NCBI GenBank assembly: GCA_028564675.1
Contig: JAOVVO010000235.1
Coordinates: 43,854 to 107,853, forward strand
Source: Onchocerca lupi
Lineage: Eukaryota > Nematoda > Chromadorea > Rhabditida > Onchocercidae
Direction: 5' to 3'
Length of the DNA: 64,000 nt
This document shows, piece by piece, positions 12,201 to 25,352 of this stretch. Under the pieces are notes generated by a model. That model had not been told where the DNA came from. It ran no database searches and saw only the letters and a list, made by a program, of their open reading frames with translations. A program made the position numbers and the translations under genes. How positions within the stretch are numbered: the stretch's first letter is position 1; each line of letters starts with the position of its first letter.

Positions 12201-15200
12201 TTATCAAACCTATAGCTGTTCAAAAGTGATAGAAATTAAATCTTTTCATTAAACAAGTTGGAATTTTATTGACACTTTTAAATTTTATAATTCTCAACTC
12301 TTACATTTCATAACTGGAGTCATTTGGGGTTTTACAGAGTTGGTCAGCTGATTGCTGCAACCCTTCCAATACCGGATTCGGGCCAGGATGAAACTTCCTA
12401 TGCATTTTCGATTACCGATTTGCAAACAGCTCTGTTTACCAGTAAACATTCGTCTCATTTTGATCGTTTGCTTTATGATATTTATGTGCGCAATCGTATC
12501 CTCAATATAATGGCAAGCACTCTGGCGCATTCAAGTGTAAACAATAACTTGTTGTGAGTCATGTCTCAGTGATATCATTTTTGACAGTTTTCAGACATCG
12601 TATTTCAATTGTCTAGTTTGACATGTGGTTATTTTTATTGACCAGTTATTCTGAAGTTATTGATTCTCAAGATTGGTTGTTCTAACACTTTACATATGAA
12701 ATAAGGCTCGAAATTTATCTAAATCGTTTGTTTTTTTAAACATATTTGTCTTTAACGAATATGTTCTTTTCAAGCTTCGCCCTTCAGATTATGTGACCTG
12801 GTCGTCAAAACACTTGGTTTCGATTGGGTATTGGCTCTTTTTACCCCAGGTGCTCATTATACAACGGTTGTACTTGGTCTACGTATTCTTCTTGCACTGT
12901 TGAAATACGATCATCTGATGCAGAAATTCAAAGAAGGTTCAGCAAATGGTGGTTGGTTAACTGATGCAGACTCAATTGTTCGCAATAGAGCTGCGGTAAT
13001 TTTTTACCATGTTCGTCGAAATCGGTTCTGAGAAGCAGGCACATGTATCGAGATCTATATTTAGTTGTCAGATATTTGTGTCATGGGATTTATGAAGTAA
13101 ATGGCAATAGACGACAGGACCCAATATTTTCATACTCTCATGTCTTTTAATATAGATTCCGGTTCTTTCAGGTTTTACTTGGTTTTTCGGTATCAACTTA
13201 TGGAGGTAACGTAGGAGCCCATGTTGACATCAACCCAGAACTCTCTGACTGTGGTGGTTTTATAATGCTGGAACACTTACTTCATTATCACTACGAAAAA
13301 CCGCAGTGCTATTTGGCAATGTTGGCATTATTAGTTGGCCAGCCAGTACCCAACATCACTCTTGTGGATAATTTTTCTCTTGATCTCATTTGGTCTCATG
13401 TTTTTGGTCTTTCTTTGTCAAGGTTGTTCATTTTCGAAATTATTTGTCTTTTCATCAAATCCTATAGACAGGTTGAAAGATTTCAATTTCAATTTGAAAT
13501 ATTGAAAAAAATTCCTTTCAAGTTCTGTGTCTGAGGCCGTTTCTGGTATAGAAATTTGTTGTGAAGCAGTTATACCTTTGTTGTCAATGGTTCGAGCTGC
13601 AATTCATGCTAGCGTACGTTTCAGCTTTTTTGTTTTGTTTGATTTAGTTGTCTTCTTCATAGACGCGGTTTCCGAAATATTTTTCAAGTAGGAGTAACAG
13701 GTGCTTGTTGATTTCGTAGTATTATTATTGTGAAATTTATTCAGGTTGAATCACCACATAATGATGATAAATTGGTATATTCTTCTGCGGTGATTCAGAT
13801 GTTCACTTTCTTGTATCAGAACTGTCCCAACTTCTGTAATCTTTGTCACACAGAAGAGTTCGTAACTTATCTGTTTTGTGTTCTCGTACCTCTAGATATC
13901 ATGGAATCAAGTACAGTCAAAGATGAAAATTCTCTTTCGTCACCATTTTACGACATGCATGCTGGTATGACTTTCATATTTTATGTCTATGTGAATAAAA
14001 TGCATCCCTCTGTTTTATATTTGATCTTTCAGTCCTCGAAGAATGTTGCTGTCGGAGTATTTTGGATCTAATAAAGCGGATTTTGTATGAAGATCTATAT
14101 CGAAATCATGGTGCCAAACCAGATTCTTTATTAGATGCATTAATTGAGGTTTCCATATCTATTCAATAAAGATTCCGAATAAATTTACTTTGCTGGTTTT
14201 TTTCAAATAAAAAATGGGAACTACTTATTCATTGATTCATTATTTTTCCTGTAAGCTTTTCTTTCCGCCATTTGTAGAATATTCCTGAATATGGTTGCTC
14301 CCGTCGATTTTGTACTTTTGTGCTTTCCGAAAACTTATCTTTGTGCATGGAATACATGATTGCTACTGGTAAGCTTTCGAACAATTTGTTTTTACAAAAT
14401 TAGTTCTACACTAATTTAATTTAGTTGTCTCTTTTCAGACGTTCTACTAGAGTCTGAAAAAACAAGTACTGCTGCAATTTGTGGAACTTTGGCCACAACT
14501 TCTGCTGTTTTGCATGCAAATTTTGCTTATTTTGCTTCCAGGATTGTTGACTGCGTTTGGAATGGTAAGTGTTAAGAAATTTCTGCACTCTGCTTTCAGA
14601 TTGCTTTTTTTTTTTTTCGATCGAAAATTCATTTGAAATTCAACCAAAACTTTAATTGCAATATTCAAGATCGACAGATTTATAGGAATTTATGTTGGGG
14701 AAGCAAGTCGTGTTCTTAATTTCTTGTTCAAAGGACTTGCTCTCACTCGACGTAACGATCCGAAATCAGTATCTTATGATTCTCTTATGCAGTCGCTTGA
14801 TCGGATCATTTTATATCTCCTGAGTAGACCCATTGACAGTGTTAACGGTATGTTATAACACTTGTTGCTTAAGCAGATTTAAGGCTTCATACATCCTATC
14901 AGTAGTGAAATCTGCTTCCAATCTTACTAGCTTCACATTTTTAGGTGGTGGTTTTTTTGAAACGTTACTTAATACTGTAGGTTAGAGTTAAAAAAATATC
15001 CACATTTTTCTGAAGTATATTCTGCAGAGATACTCAATATTTCAAAATAGTAATTTTTTTCGCTATTGTTGCTAGTAAGTTGCAGTGCAAATGTCGATTT
15101 TGAATACGCTATCGGAAATCATACTGCAACGTAGTGTCGTACTATCTCCAGCTCACAATGATCCTTTGTTTTTCGGCTCGCTTACGCATCTTTTATTTAT

Positions 15201-18200
15201 GCTTTCCGTTACACCGGACATTCTTCCAAAAAAAGAAAGATCATCGAATCTTGATCGTGGAAGTGCTCAGGTGAGCTTTTGTGAAAGAAGTTTTCATGCG
15301 CAAGAATTTTTTGGCATTTTCTTTTATGTCTATTTATTTTCATATACTTTTAAGACCTGTATTTTAGGTTGCCTTATGTGCTTCACAGGTGTGGAAGGAG
15401 GTTTGTGCGATGAAACGAAATCTTTTGGAAGAAGTTTTTCGAAGTAGTTTCGTTGCAGAGTTAAATGCAGCACGTTCCTTGTTATCGCATGCTGCTAGTC
15501 TCCAGTGGTTATCATTTGTTGATTCACAGATGAATTCTTCTGCGCCGAAAAGTACTATGCAATTTCAACAACAAATACAGTCGGTGGGTGATGTAAACAC
15601 TGTGGAAATATTCAAATAAATTTATTTATGCAGAAACTCGAACTTGAGTTGTGATTATTTTCTTTAAGAGGATCACGAAAGTTGCTACCGGTTTGCAACG
15701 TTTGGCTACTCGCAAAACACTGAGCAGTTCGAATTCAGTCTGCAGCCTCACGTTTTCGCGACAGCCAAATATCACTACGGAGGTCAGTCCGCAAATATTC
15801 ATTAGTCCGTATATTTATAATTATGAAATTGAGGAAACGTAAAAAAATTTTCATATGATTTAGATGATAAACATATACACATGTCACGGACGATTTTGCA
15901 GGTAGTTCAGATGTGGCTGCGTGTGCACATATCGTTAATTAAAGAACTTGTTCGCACGCAATCTCTTTGTTATCATGAATGGCATTCGCATGTGCAGAAA
16001 TGGTGCATGCAAGACTGGCGTTCTCTTGAAATGGAACTGATAAGGTATATACAAGAGTTATGGAATTTTCAGGTATGATTTTTTGTGCTGGAGTACATGA
16101 AAAAACTGATTCCTTGTAGAGAGCGCGGAATTTGGGGAGCAGAACTCGGTTCTTCTTTGGACAAATATATGTTAGATATGACTGAAGGGCCTTGTCGCAT
16201 ACGGCGGAAATTGATTCCAAATCCAGCTTTCTATCATCATTATCCCTATCGGCCCCATCTTGATTCTCCTGAAGCGGTGATTTTTTAATGCTTTTTCTTC
16301 TTTTCAGTATTCGTGTTTTATAAAATTTTTATATTTGTCAAAATTTCGGTATTTATAATAATGATATAGCGCACTTATGGCTGTGATGAGTTTTTTTTTT
16401 TAATTTTTAGAAAGCCATGCGTGCTAAGGTAGCGGTATCAAAAGATAGCAAACTGTATTATGCAGCTATAAAGCGACGGCGCGGGAAAATACCAGAACCA
16501 AGAATCATCGATTTGTCAGCAACGGTTTATACCCCATCTGAAGAACGTTCAGATCTGCTTTTCACTGACATGCAAGGTTTCTAGAATTTTTTTTACATAA
16601 GTAAGAGTAGTTGTTGCTTGATTTAAAAATTTTTCCTTAATAATACTTTTCCAATGAATGAAGAGTATTTTCATTCACTATGGAACAAAAATACTTTTGC
16701 ATTTTAAAGATTTTAATCTTTGGATTTATCTGTTAATATTAAAATACTAAATGATAGTGCTTCAGACACTATCTTATTTACATAGTTGTTATTGTCATCA
16801 CTGGAATTTGTTTTTATCAGATCAGATATAGTTTTAGATTTTTCTGAAATGTAAAATGGAGTTTAAAAGAATGTTTTTCGCTTAATTAGAGATCAGCACA
16901 TCAATGATTCGTCGCGTATCGATCAAGCATGCTCTGAATAAAGACAACGATGAAACGGAATGTGTTGTAAATGAGAAAGGTATGAATGAAGCAGACGAGG
17001 AAAATGTTGAAGAAAATGGTGTAGACGAAGAGCACAGTACTGAGCGACAGCAACCAAGAAATGAAGAGAAAAATGGTATTCAAGAAAATGATGGAATGAT
17101 TATAAAAACAAAGGATGGAACTATAGAACGAAAAAGAGGACCCGATAACCAGACTTTACTGAGACTTCTGGAACAGGTATCCAGAATTCTTTGCTGGATT
17201 ATGATTTGTTTTTCGGAATGTTATTTCTTTCTTTCTTTTTTTTTCTTTTTTAAAAATGTTTTCCGTAAAACATTCTATGCTTGGAATAATACTCATGCTT
17301 GTGCTGCATGAGCAATAAGTCATCAGTTTTATCTTTTTACAGGGTGAACAGCTGCATTCTATGTTCCGCTGTGCACGTGTGCAGGGTTTGGATACAAGCG
17401 AAGGACTGTTGCTTTTTGGGAAGCAACACTACTATGTTGTTGATGGGTTCACTCTTCTGAAAACGAGAGAAATCAGGGATTTAGATTTCCTTCCACAAGA
17501 GTAAGTTTTTATATATTATTTGAGGATTTCGGTTTGGTTCCAGAAAAATAAATCTCAGAATAACTTCTTTTTCGTGTCTTCGTTGCACATTTTTTAAAAG
17601 TTGTATCTTATTAGATTAGTTCATAAATTTAGATTGCATGATCCTATTGTACCGTATATGGCTTGTGGCACCAACTATCCTGTACGGCGCACTAGATTGT
17701 GCAGTAAATTTTCATACAATGATATTCGTGAGGTTCATCGACGTCGCTATCTTTTGCAACCAATTGCTATCGAAGTATTCTCAGCAGATGGCCGTAATTA
17801 TTTGCTGGCTTTTCCGAGACGCATGCGTAATCGAGTTTATCAAAAGTTCGTCATTTATATTTCTTTTATCCATTCTTTAAAATCTTTGTAAATAAAATTG
17901 CTTATGTATGCAAATGATTCAGGCATCATTTGGCATCATTCGCTTTATTTTTTGCTAGAAAACTAAAGTATGCGGCAATTGATTTAGAGTTTCAGAAATT
18001 ATATGTACATTGTTAATAAATAGTGATTATTTTAAAATATATGAATAAGTGATAAAAAAGTATTTCACTACTAAAACAAAAATTTAGGAAACTGGGCCAT
18101 CTTGGGTTTTTATTTTCCGTTGCTGATGTTATGATAAAAATTCAATATATTCAGATTTTTATCGTTAGCTAGATTGCTGAAAGATAGTGGATCCGAATCT

Positions 18201-21200
18201 GTAGGAGGACAAAGGTCGACTGCACCAGTGGAACAAACAAGTCGTGTTTCGTTATTGACATCTTTTATAGGTATCATTTTAATTTATTCGATTTGAAGAA
18301 AAAATTCTATTAACAAAATAATAATAATTTATTATATACTTTAGGATAAAACTGATTCTGAAGATAAAAGATAGTGTAAAAGTGTTTTTATTTCATTTCA
18401 GGACAACAGTCTGTTACGCACCGTTGGGTACGTGGAGAAATGAGTAATTTTCAGTATCTTATGCATCTGAATACTTTGGCTGGTCGATCTTATAATGATC
18501 TTTCTCAGTATCCAATATTTCCTTGGATATTACGAGATTACGAATCGGAGGTTTTTTTTTTCTGTTCAAATATTTTTTGCGAAATTCAATAAGTTAATGT
18601 TAGTTTTCTTTTATTTATAATTTCCAACATTTTTATAGGATCTAAATCTGACAGATCCACATTCTTTTCGTGATTTGAGTAAACCAATGGGTGCACAAAA
18701 TCTAGAACGTCTTGAACAATTTTTGAAAAGATACCGAGAGTGGGATGATCCAACAGGTGAAACGCCTGCATATATGTATGGTACACACTACAGCAGTGCT
18801 ATGATTGTTGTTTCATATCTTGTGCGTTTGGAACCTTTTACGCAGCAGTTTCTGAAGCTTCAGGTATTTTGTTCTACTCTTATATGGTTATGAACAGCTT
18901 TCTTCGTAAGTATTGTTTATAAATTTTCATCAATGCTATTAAAATCTTTTACGCATGAAGTTTCAGCATTGCAGTTATTTGAGAAGTAGCAACAAAATGA
19001 AATTTTAGGGTGGTCATTTCGATTTGGCTGATCGGATGTTTCATAGTGTTGGTGATGCATGGCTTAGTGCAAGTCGTAATAACATGGCGGATGTAAAAGA
19101 GTTGATCCCTGAATTTTTTTCTCTCCCTGAAATGTTCCTTAATTCAAATCACTTCGACTTTGGTATCAAGCAGAATGGTGTAGCACTGGATGATGTGATA
19201 CTTCCAGCTTGGGCAAAAGGAGATGCTAGAGAATTTGTACGTATGCATCGGCAGGTGATTTCTTGTTTTAATGGAGAAAGCATTTAATTTATGCATTTTT
19301 GATGTGAATATATAACTACGAGATGTTCTGGATTTTCCGGCATTTTTTTTTTTTTCTATACCCGTTTATAATTCTTCAGGCACTGGAATGTGATTATGTA
19401 TCAGCAAATTTGCATAACTGGATAGATTTAATCTTCGGCTATAAGCAGCGCGGAGATGCTGCAACTGAAGCGAATAATGTTTATCATCATCTTTTCTATG
19501 AAGGGAATGTTGATTTTGATAATATTGAAGATCCATTAACAAGGTATGCATAAACCAGTAAATTGTTTAGACCTAGATTTCCATGTTCCTGTTCCGATCT
19601 TAATCTACATCTACCTAATTATTGAAGCCATATGTAAAATATACCTGTCTCTTTTAAAAAATGTCCGGATATCATTTAAAAGCATCCTTAATTTCTTCAT
19701 TAAGAAGCAAACCATTGTTTTAACTATTCTTGATCGTATTGAACAGTTTTGTATATATTTTATTTAGAAACGCAACTATTGGATTTATCAATAATTTTGG
19801 GCAAATCCCATCGCAGTTGTTCAAAAAATCGCATCCACAGAAAAAAGTTACGTATACAGATATTTATTCATCAACCCCTGGCGTTACAACACAACGGCTT
19901 TTTTATCACTCTTTTGATTCTCTGAAAGTACCAGCACAACCAATAAAAGGTGATTTTAAAAGATATCTCAGAGGTTTGAAATTTTCAAATGGGAACATGT
20001 AGTTTCAATCCTGTTGGCTTTTGAATTTTCAGAGTTAAAATCTATGATTGGAACCTTAATTCCACTTGAAAAAGGTGGAGTGCTTGCACTGGAAACTAAT
20101 CGTGCACTACTTTTGCCAAATCGTTATATATCTTGGGGCTTTCCTGATAGAAGTATAAGGATTGGTGCTGTTGATAATGATCGGGTAACTTTTATGTTAG
20201 ATCCAATCTTTAAAAATCTGAGAACATGGCTTTAAAACATAAGATATTAATGTTTTGGTGATGATAATAAAAGTTAAACACGATATTGTGATGGTCCATG
20301 CATGAATAATAATAATAATAAAAAATCTTTTCTAGTCAACTTGCATCTATGAGCTATGCGAAAGCGCTGAAATTACTTGTTGTGCATGTGGTGATTCACG
20401 AACGATTTTCACCGGTTCCAATACAGGTAAAATTTGTGTCTGGGATTTTACCGAACGACATCCTCGCATTCGTTTTCGTCGTACATTAACAGCACATACG
20501 GAGACAATCACTGCACTGGTTGTATGTTCCGCACAAACCTTGCTTGTGAGTGGTAGCCGTGATGGCAGTGCCATTGTGTGGCATTTGAGTACATTAACAT
20601 TTATTCGACAGTTACGACCGCACCCATCCGCAGTGACAGCTATTGCTATCAATGACACGACAGTTAGTTTCCAAAATTAAATCTATCTAAAACCTACGAA
20701 ATAAATCAATGTGAATCGACGAGAATTCATTTTTACTTGAATTGCAGGGAGACATTGTTACAGCATCGGGATCGATGTTGTTCCTTTGGTCAATCAATGG
20801 ACGGCTTCTCTCTGTAGTTGATAGTATTGACATAGCTTCGTTCGATCAATTTCCTAATGTTATTTTATCACTGGCATTTTCTACGGTAATTGATACTTTT
20901 TTAATTCTCATTTGCAACCACAACTGTCATGAATCTCTAATTAACATTATAATATTAGTAACTGGATTCAAATTTGTAGCTGTATGAATGGGATCCAGAA
21001 AATGTGATTATGTGTGGCGGCAGTGACGGCATTGTGCGAATATACTGTATGGAGTTTGTAAGAAATGAGAGTAACTTAGATTCAAGATCAAACCGGTTAC
21101 CAGCGTATGTTTAGTGCTTTTTCAAAAGATTCAACTTATCAATTTCAAAATTTGTTTCCTTCAAGATGTTATTTTCTATATTATCAGGTTTTTTATCGAC

Positions 21201-22234
21201 TCTTTCGATTATAAAAGAAAAAAATAAACATTTAAGAACACTGCAAACAAACATAAACAGTGTGACTGCTCTACAACAACGCGTTGAACGACAGCGACAA
21301 CGCTTACAGTTGTTATCATCAGCAGTAAGTTCGTCGGATATTACCTCTGCTGGAAGTCAAACCGGTTCACCAGAGCCACTTTTCGGTCCTGTTATTAATT
21401 CCTATGATGTCGATGAAAGGTTGGATTGTAGTTGGGTTAGTTAATTTCACATTTTTAAGGTGTAGGTATTGTTAAATATTTTTCTTTTTCAAAGTATTTC
21501 ATTGTTTTATTAGGAACCTAAATAAAATCTTGCTTCAGAAAGGCCAAGAAAATGAAGCTGCTCATTCTGGAAAATTGGTTTGGAAGAAATTGTTGGTACC
21601 GAAGTTTTCACTGACAACTCATACAGCTTTTAATCGTAAAGACAACCTACATCCTGCCGCAATTACAGCTATCACACCATCGAGGTTTGCAGAAATTCGT
21701 GATTTTTTTAATTAAAAATTTGTATTTTCGTCAATTGCAGAGATCATCGAACTCTGTTTGTTGGGGATAGCATTGGTCGCGTTTGGAGCTGGCAGATTGG
21801 TGATGAAATTGGTGCTCGTGCGGATCATTGGGTACAAGATCCGAGTAGAAATTCATGCACACAGTGCATGCAAAAATTCTCGCTTGCCGAAAGGCGGCAT
21901 CATTGTCGAAACTGTGGGCATATTTTTTGCAACCGGTAAGTTAAGCCGTATCATGTAATTCCTTTTTTTGTTGCAAACTTTGGAAAATGAATTTTAAAGG
22001 AATTATATAATATTTTCATATAATTTTTAGTAAATCATTGCCTGCCTTTATGTATCTCAGATACATAATTATATAATCCCATGAATTGTGCAGGATTTAA
22101 AGTCCCTCTGTAAAATTGTAATCCGTTCCAGGTGTAGTCGATTTGAAACCGATATAAAACACATGAAAATTTCGAAGCCAGTACGTGTTTGCCAGAATTG
22201 TTTCTTGCGTTTGAAGGCAGAAGGAGTATCCTGA
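5665..22234 (+). CDS. wdfy-3: WDFY3/ALFY-type BEACH-WD40-FYVE autophagy scaffold
   Basis: Large scaffold that, in animals, tethers ubiquitinated aggregates to autophagy membranes (human WDFY3/ALFY, fly blue cheese). About 55 exons add up to roughly 3,050 codons. Order: helical repeat region, ConA-like domain, PH-BEACH, BEACH, WD40 repeats, C-terminal FYVE finger. This matches WDFY3 from about human residue 350 to the end, and the last exon ends in TGA 22232-22234. The first recognisable exon begins after an ATTCAG acceptor at 5664. Its frame is open and family-like before the first ATG (5711), so ATG 5711 is probably not the ancestral start. Either upstream exons exist that I could not see, or the acceptor receives a spliced leader and the protein is shorter. 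AATAAA at 22447-22452 is the likely poly(A) signal. Identity is secure; a few splice joins near 21.1 kb are not. Confidence 0.96.
9425..17176 (+). other. wdfy-3: WDFY3 exons 14-39: ConA-like domain and middle region
   Basis: Predicted exons: 9425-9619, 9793-9934, 10057-10245, 10366-10514, 10644-10749, 10832-10969, 11081-11192, 11306-11495, 11579-11799, 11905-12069, 12338-12553, 12788-12995, 13172-13422, 13523-13613, 13745-13964, 14033-14148, 14278-14368, 14439-14564, 14686-14847, 15086-15270, 15368-15583, 15669-15782, 15902-16044, 16120-16276, 16411-16576, 16890-17176. Exons 14-18 encode the lectin-like fold (DPHPIRLLT, AAIYINGRLEG). Later exons align with the GG(I/V)..L(F/L)GL(I/V)AMA, FKEG..GGWL and DMTEGPCR blocks. 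Exon 39 is Glu/Asp/Asn-rich and probably disordered, as in the human protein just before the PH-BEACH domain. Confidence 0.85.
17343..20184 (+). other. wdfy-3: WDFY3 exons 40-48: PH-BEACH and BEACH domains
   Basis: Predicted exons: 17343-17500, 17633-17845, 18173-18270, 18402-18550, 18639-18863, 19009-19254, 19380-19543, 19768-19949, 20033-20184. PH-BEACH covers about residues 2100-2225 of the model (GLDTSEGLLLFG to EVHRRRYLLQP). BEACH covers about 2260-2580 and has the hallmark segments ISNFQYLMHLNT-like, TPAYMYGTHYSSAM, ADVKELIPEFF, CKQNG-like IKQNG and HHLFYEG, with no breaks. The acceptor before 18173 must be the second AG in GTTAGCTAG, because the first gives a stop. BEACH domains are protein-interaction modules, and the human domain takes part in recruiting p62. 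Confidence 0.92.
20336..22234 (+). other. wdfy-3: WDFY3 exons 49-55: WD40 repeats and FYVE finger
   Basis: Predicted exons: 20336-20662, 20748-20885, 20980-21104 (end uncertain), 21166 or 21188-21435 (start uncertain), 21539-21684, 21741-21935, 22132-22234. WD-type segments include GKICVWDF, SGSRDGSAIVWHL and FVGDSIGRVWSW. The FYVE finger has the paired Cys set CTQC, the basic core RRHHCRNC, a CNRC pair spanning the last intron, and VCQNC near the end. It should bind phosphatidylinositol 3-phosphate. The segment between WD40 and FYVE (about 21166-21600) is a Gln-rich coiled-coil-like stretch poorly conserved with human, and its exon join could not be fixed. Confidence 0.85.
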
Positions 22235-23751
22235 AAAGGAGACATGGAAAAGAAAGGACTTTCTTCCTTTTCTTCGTCTTCTGGTGGCATGTTATATTTA
22301 CTAGCTTATTTAAAATATTTATTAGTAAATGGCAACTTTTTAAGAATTTTATCTTTGATCTCAATCTGATAGTTCGTTGTGACGTAACTTTTTTCTTGTG
22401 GTTTAGTTCTTCATTTTCATTTCTTAACATAATCATTTTTTTGTGTAATAAACTGATTTCGCTATAAACTACTGCAAATATCTAGTTTATTGAAGACAAT
22501 ATCCACAGCAGTATCCAGAACAGAATGTTTAAGGTAGAAGCGAGAAATATGCAATTTTTATATGGAAAAGAGTGAAATATTGTCTTAAACTGTATGCTGA
22601 TTACATTACATTGAAATTTACGTTTTAACATCTAGCTTATTAGATGAAATCATTATTGTTCTTGGGATAAAGATATGCTAAATCACTTCTGGCTCTCTCA
22701 GTTTTGGAATATTAGGAATATCACGGTCAAACATATATTAATACATTTGTAGCAGCACATTAAAAAGTTTTTTGACCGAGTGATTTTGCTTCGTGGTTAT
22801 TGTACTTATATTCAGTACTGATACCAGATTTTTTCATATTATGTGTTTCCTGTATCTTTTTCTGATGTTGGTTATTAGCTCTTCCATTTCATGTTCTAAT
22901 AAATTTTGCTTCGAATTCCGTTGGAAAGGTGAAGAAGGCATAAGATGAGAAGTTGAGAGCTGGAAGATGAATAAATTTTTCGGAAAGGATATATAGGTCG
23001 CCATTCTTCGTTATTTATGTTTTGTTAGGATAGTTTCCACAATAGATCTAAATTAGTGGCGTATCGAAGCATGCGGGTATTGCGCGAAAACTTCGCTTCT
23101 TCTCGAGTTGAGTCTCGAAGAATTTGTATGAATTTTTACAATAGTGAATTACAACATAGTAAAATGCTATGTAAGACTTGACACTACAAACATCATTGGT
23201 ATTCCTTAAATGAATAACCTGGATGGCAAACAAGACAAAATCAAAAACCAGTTCTAGATCGTCGGCTGTGCATCGTCGACAATATCTGCAGAGCTTTTTC
23301 ATGAAATGCTACAATTAAGACTTTGCGATAGGTTGCGGAAGTATTAGCGTCAATAATGTTGCAGAAAGGCCGAGATGGGATAGGGATTTTCATAAAATTC
23401 CAGGAACGTGTTGCAGGGCTACCATTGTTGTTCTCTAGGATGTCGATTAGTACATTATGTTTTGCTGATGCTTGTAGGGAGTTTTTGTAGGTGTGTGGGC
23501 AGTGGCTAGTAATTGGTAAGGTACTGGTAGACTGATGGAAACTGCCTCCTGCTACTCTTTTTAGCATCATAATCTAGCAGCAATGTAGCGTTTGATGAGA
23601 GTTTAGCAGTGTAGCGAGTGATTGTTTTATTATGAGTAGAAATTAACGATTGTCACCCGTTTCACATTGGTGCTTTGTTGCTAATCTATGTTTTTAAAAT
23701 TTAGTTATTTCATTTGAAGCTTCTAAAGCATTGACAGGAGCACTCATTGAA
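22235..23751. other. Intergenic, 3' UTR of wdfy-3 and upstream of let-70
   Basis: AATAAA at 22447-22452 suits the end of wdfy-3. Two overlapping minus-strand frames (23048-23302 and 23241-23570) are open for 84 and 109 codons without a recognisable domain, and I leave them uncalled. No other structure stands out. Confidence 0.5.
22447..22452 (+). terminator. Poly(A) signal AATAAA for wdfy-3
   Basis: Canonical hexamer 213 bases past the wdfy-3 stop, the first good candidate in the 3' flank. Confidence 0.6.
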
Positions 23752-25352
23752 ATGGCATTGAAACGGATTCAGAAAGTAAGTGTTTCTGACATGCACTACA
23801 TTTAAAAGAAAAACAAAATTTCGTAATTTCGTTGAATGGATGACTGAAAGATTCTGTATTGTTTGTTGCATCACCTTTTTGTTCTTTCTTGTTGATCCAC
23901 TGGTTTTTAATAATGCAATTTAAAGGATGGACTTAGAGGCTTATACTTCTTAAGACTGTTTTTTGGTAATTTATAGTTTATTGATTCTAGGAATTGCAAG
24001 ATTTGGGCAGAGATCCACCGGCACAGTGTAGTGCAGGACCAGTTGGTGACGACCTTTTTCACTGGCAGGCTACTATAATGGGTCCACCAGAATCACCATA
24101 TCAAGGTGGTGTGTTTTTCCTGACCATTCACTTTCCGACGGATTATCCATTTAAACCACCAAAGGTAAGAACCAAGGAGACATTGTTGACTTCACATAAT
24201 GCTTTAATTTTTGTTTGTTTTCCACTTATGAATATTAGGAAGTCGAAGTATTTTATCGTGAATTTTTTTTAGAAAATGGGGTTTATTATAACGTGCATTT
24301 TCATATCTTAGTATTTTTTGTCTTTTATCGATTTCTTTCCTCTTGGCATTTTTAAACAGCTTTATATAAATTTCGGAATATAGTCTGTCGAGCTAGCATC
24401 CCGGAATCTCTCTCGTTTGCCATATTAAACTTTTAACTCTTTTGTTTCTTGAGCGTTATGATTCTTCCCAGATATTTTTATTTTACATTTGATACCGGCA
24501 AATGTCACATAAATCGTCTGTGTGTATTTCCCTTGCTCTCACTTTGTCTACTATCCTTGATGGTATTGTAGTATTTTTATTGAAAACCGGAAAAACATTG
24601 ATCTTGAATGGAGCAAACAAAGAAACAACAGTGACTATCTAATAATCTTTTCTGTTCAGACTATTTTGCTATGTAGTTTATGTTGGTACTTTTATAAAGT
24701 TTTGCAACGGTGTTTAATCCATATTTGAATCCATTGCTGTGATTTTTGCAGGTAGCGTTTACAACTCGCATTTATCATCCCAATATCAACAGTAATGGTA
24801 GTATCTGTTTAGATATTTTGCGTTCTCAGTGGTCACCAGCTCTCACAATTTCAAAAGGTATTATTTTCTTTCGCGTATATTCTATATGCTTACTTTACCT
24901 ATCCGTTCCTCAGATCTTGAAAGATCTCTGAAAATGGTTAATAACAAATATGGTGGAGTGTTGCAATAGAAGTAGAAAGGAACATATTTATTACCTTCAT
25001 CCATCCCAAAATCTGTGCATCATACTTATTTAGCTAGGCGGAGTGATGAATTTATCTTACCCGAAACTTCGAGAGCATAATGATTTATTCTGACTCTTAG
25101 AACTGTGCTCCCCGGTTCACTCATAAGATGTCATCATCATGACATGATTGCTGTGTCAAGTTTTTCTTAAGGCTCTGGCATATGATTTAAATCTTATTTT
25201 GTGTAGTTGCAGTATTGTTGTCAATTTGCTCGCTATTGTGTGACCCGAATCCTGATGATCCATTGGTGCCTGAGATTGCACGCATTTACAAAACAGATCG
25301 AGAACGGTACAATCAGCTAGCTCGTGAATGGACCCAAAAATACGCGATGTGA
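23752..25352 (+). CDS. let-70: Ubiquitin-conjugating enzyme E2, UBE2D class (LET-70/UBC-2)
   Basis: Accepts ubiquitin from E1 on its active cysteine and passes it to substrates with many E3 ligases. Four exons: 23752-23775, 23991-24164, 24752-24857, 25213-25352. They encode 147 residues, the exact family length, starting MALKRIQKEL and ending WTQKYAM. The HPN motif (YHPNINSNG) and catalytic Cys85 in GSICLDIL are intact. To keep the family sequence across the last join the acceptor must be the AG at 25211-25212, not the AG six bases earlier, which would insert two residues. From memory the protein appears essentially unchanged from C. elegans LET-70, as expected for one of the slowest-evolving E2s. 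Intron 2 (587 bases) and intron 3 (355 bases) are long for the gene. AATAAA follows at 25438-25443. Confidence 0.98.

Noticed and set aside
23048..23570. Two minus-strand frames of 84 and 109 codons
   Set aside because: No domain, no initiation context and no homology recognised; left as intergenic.
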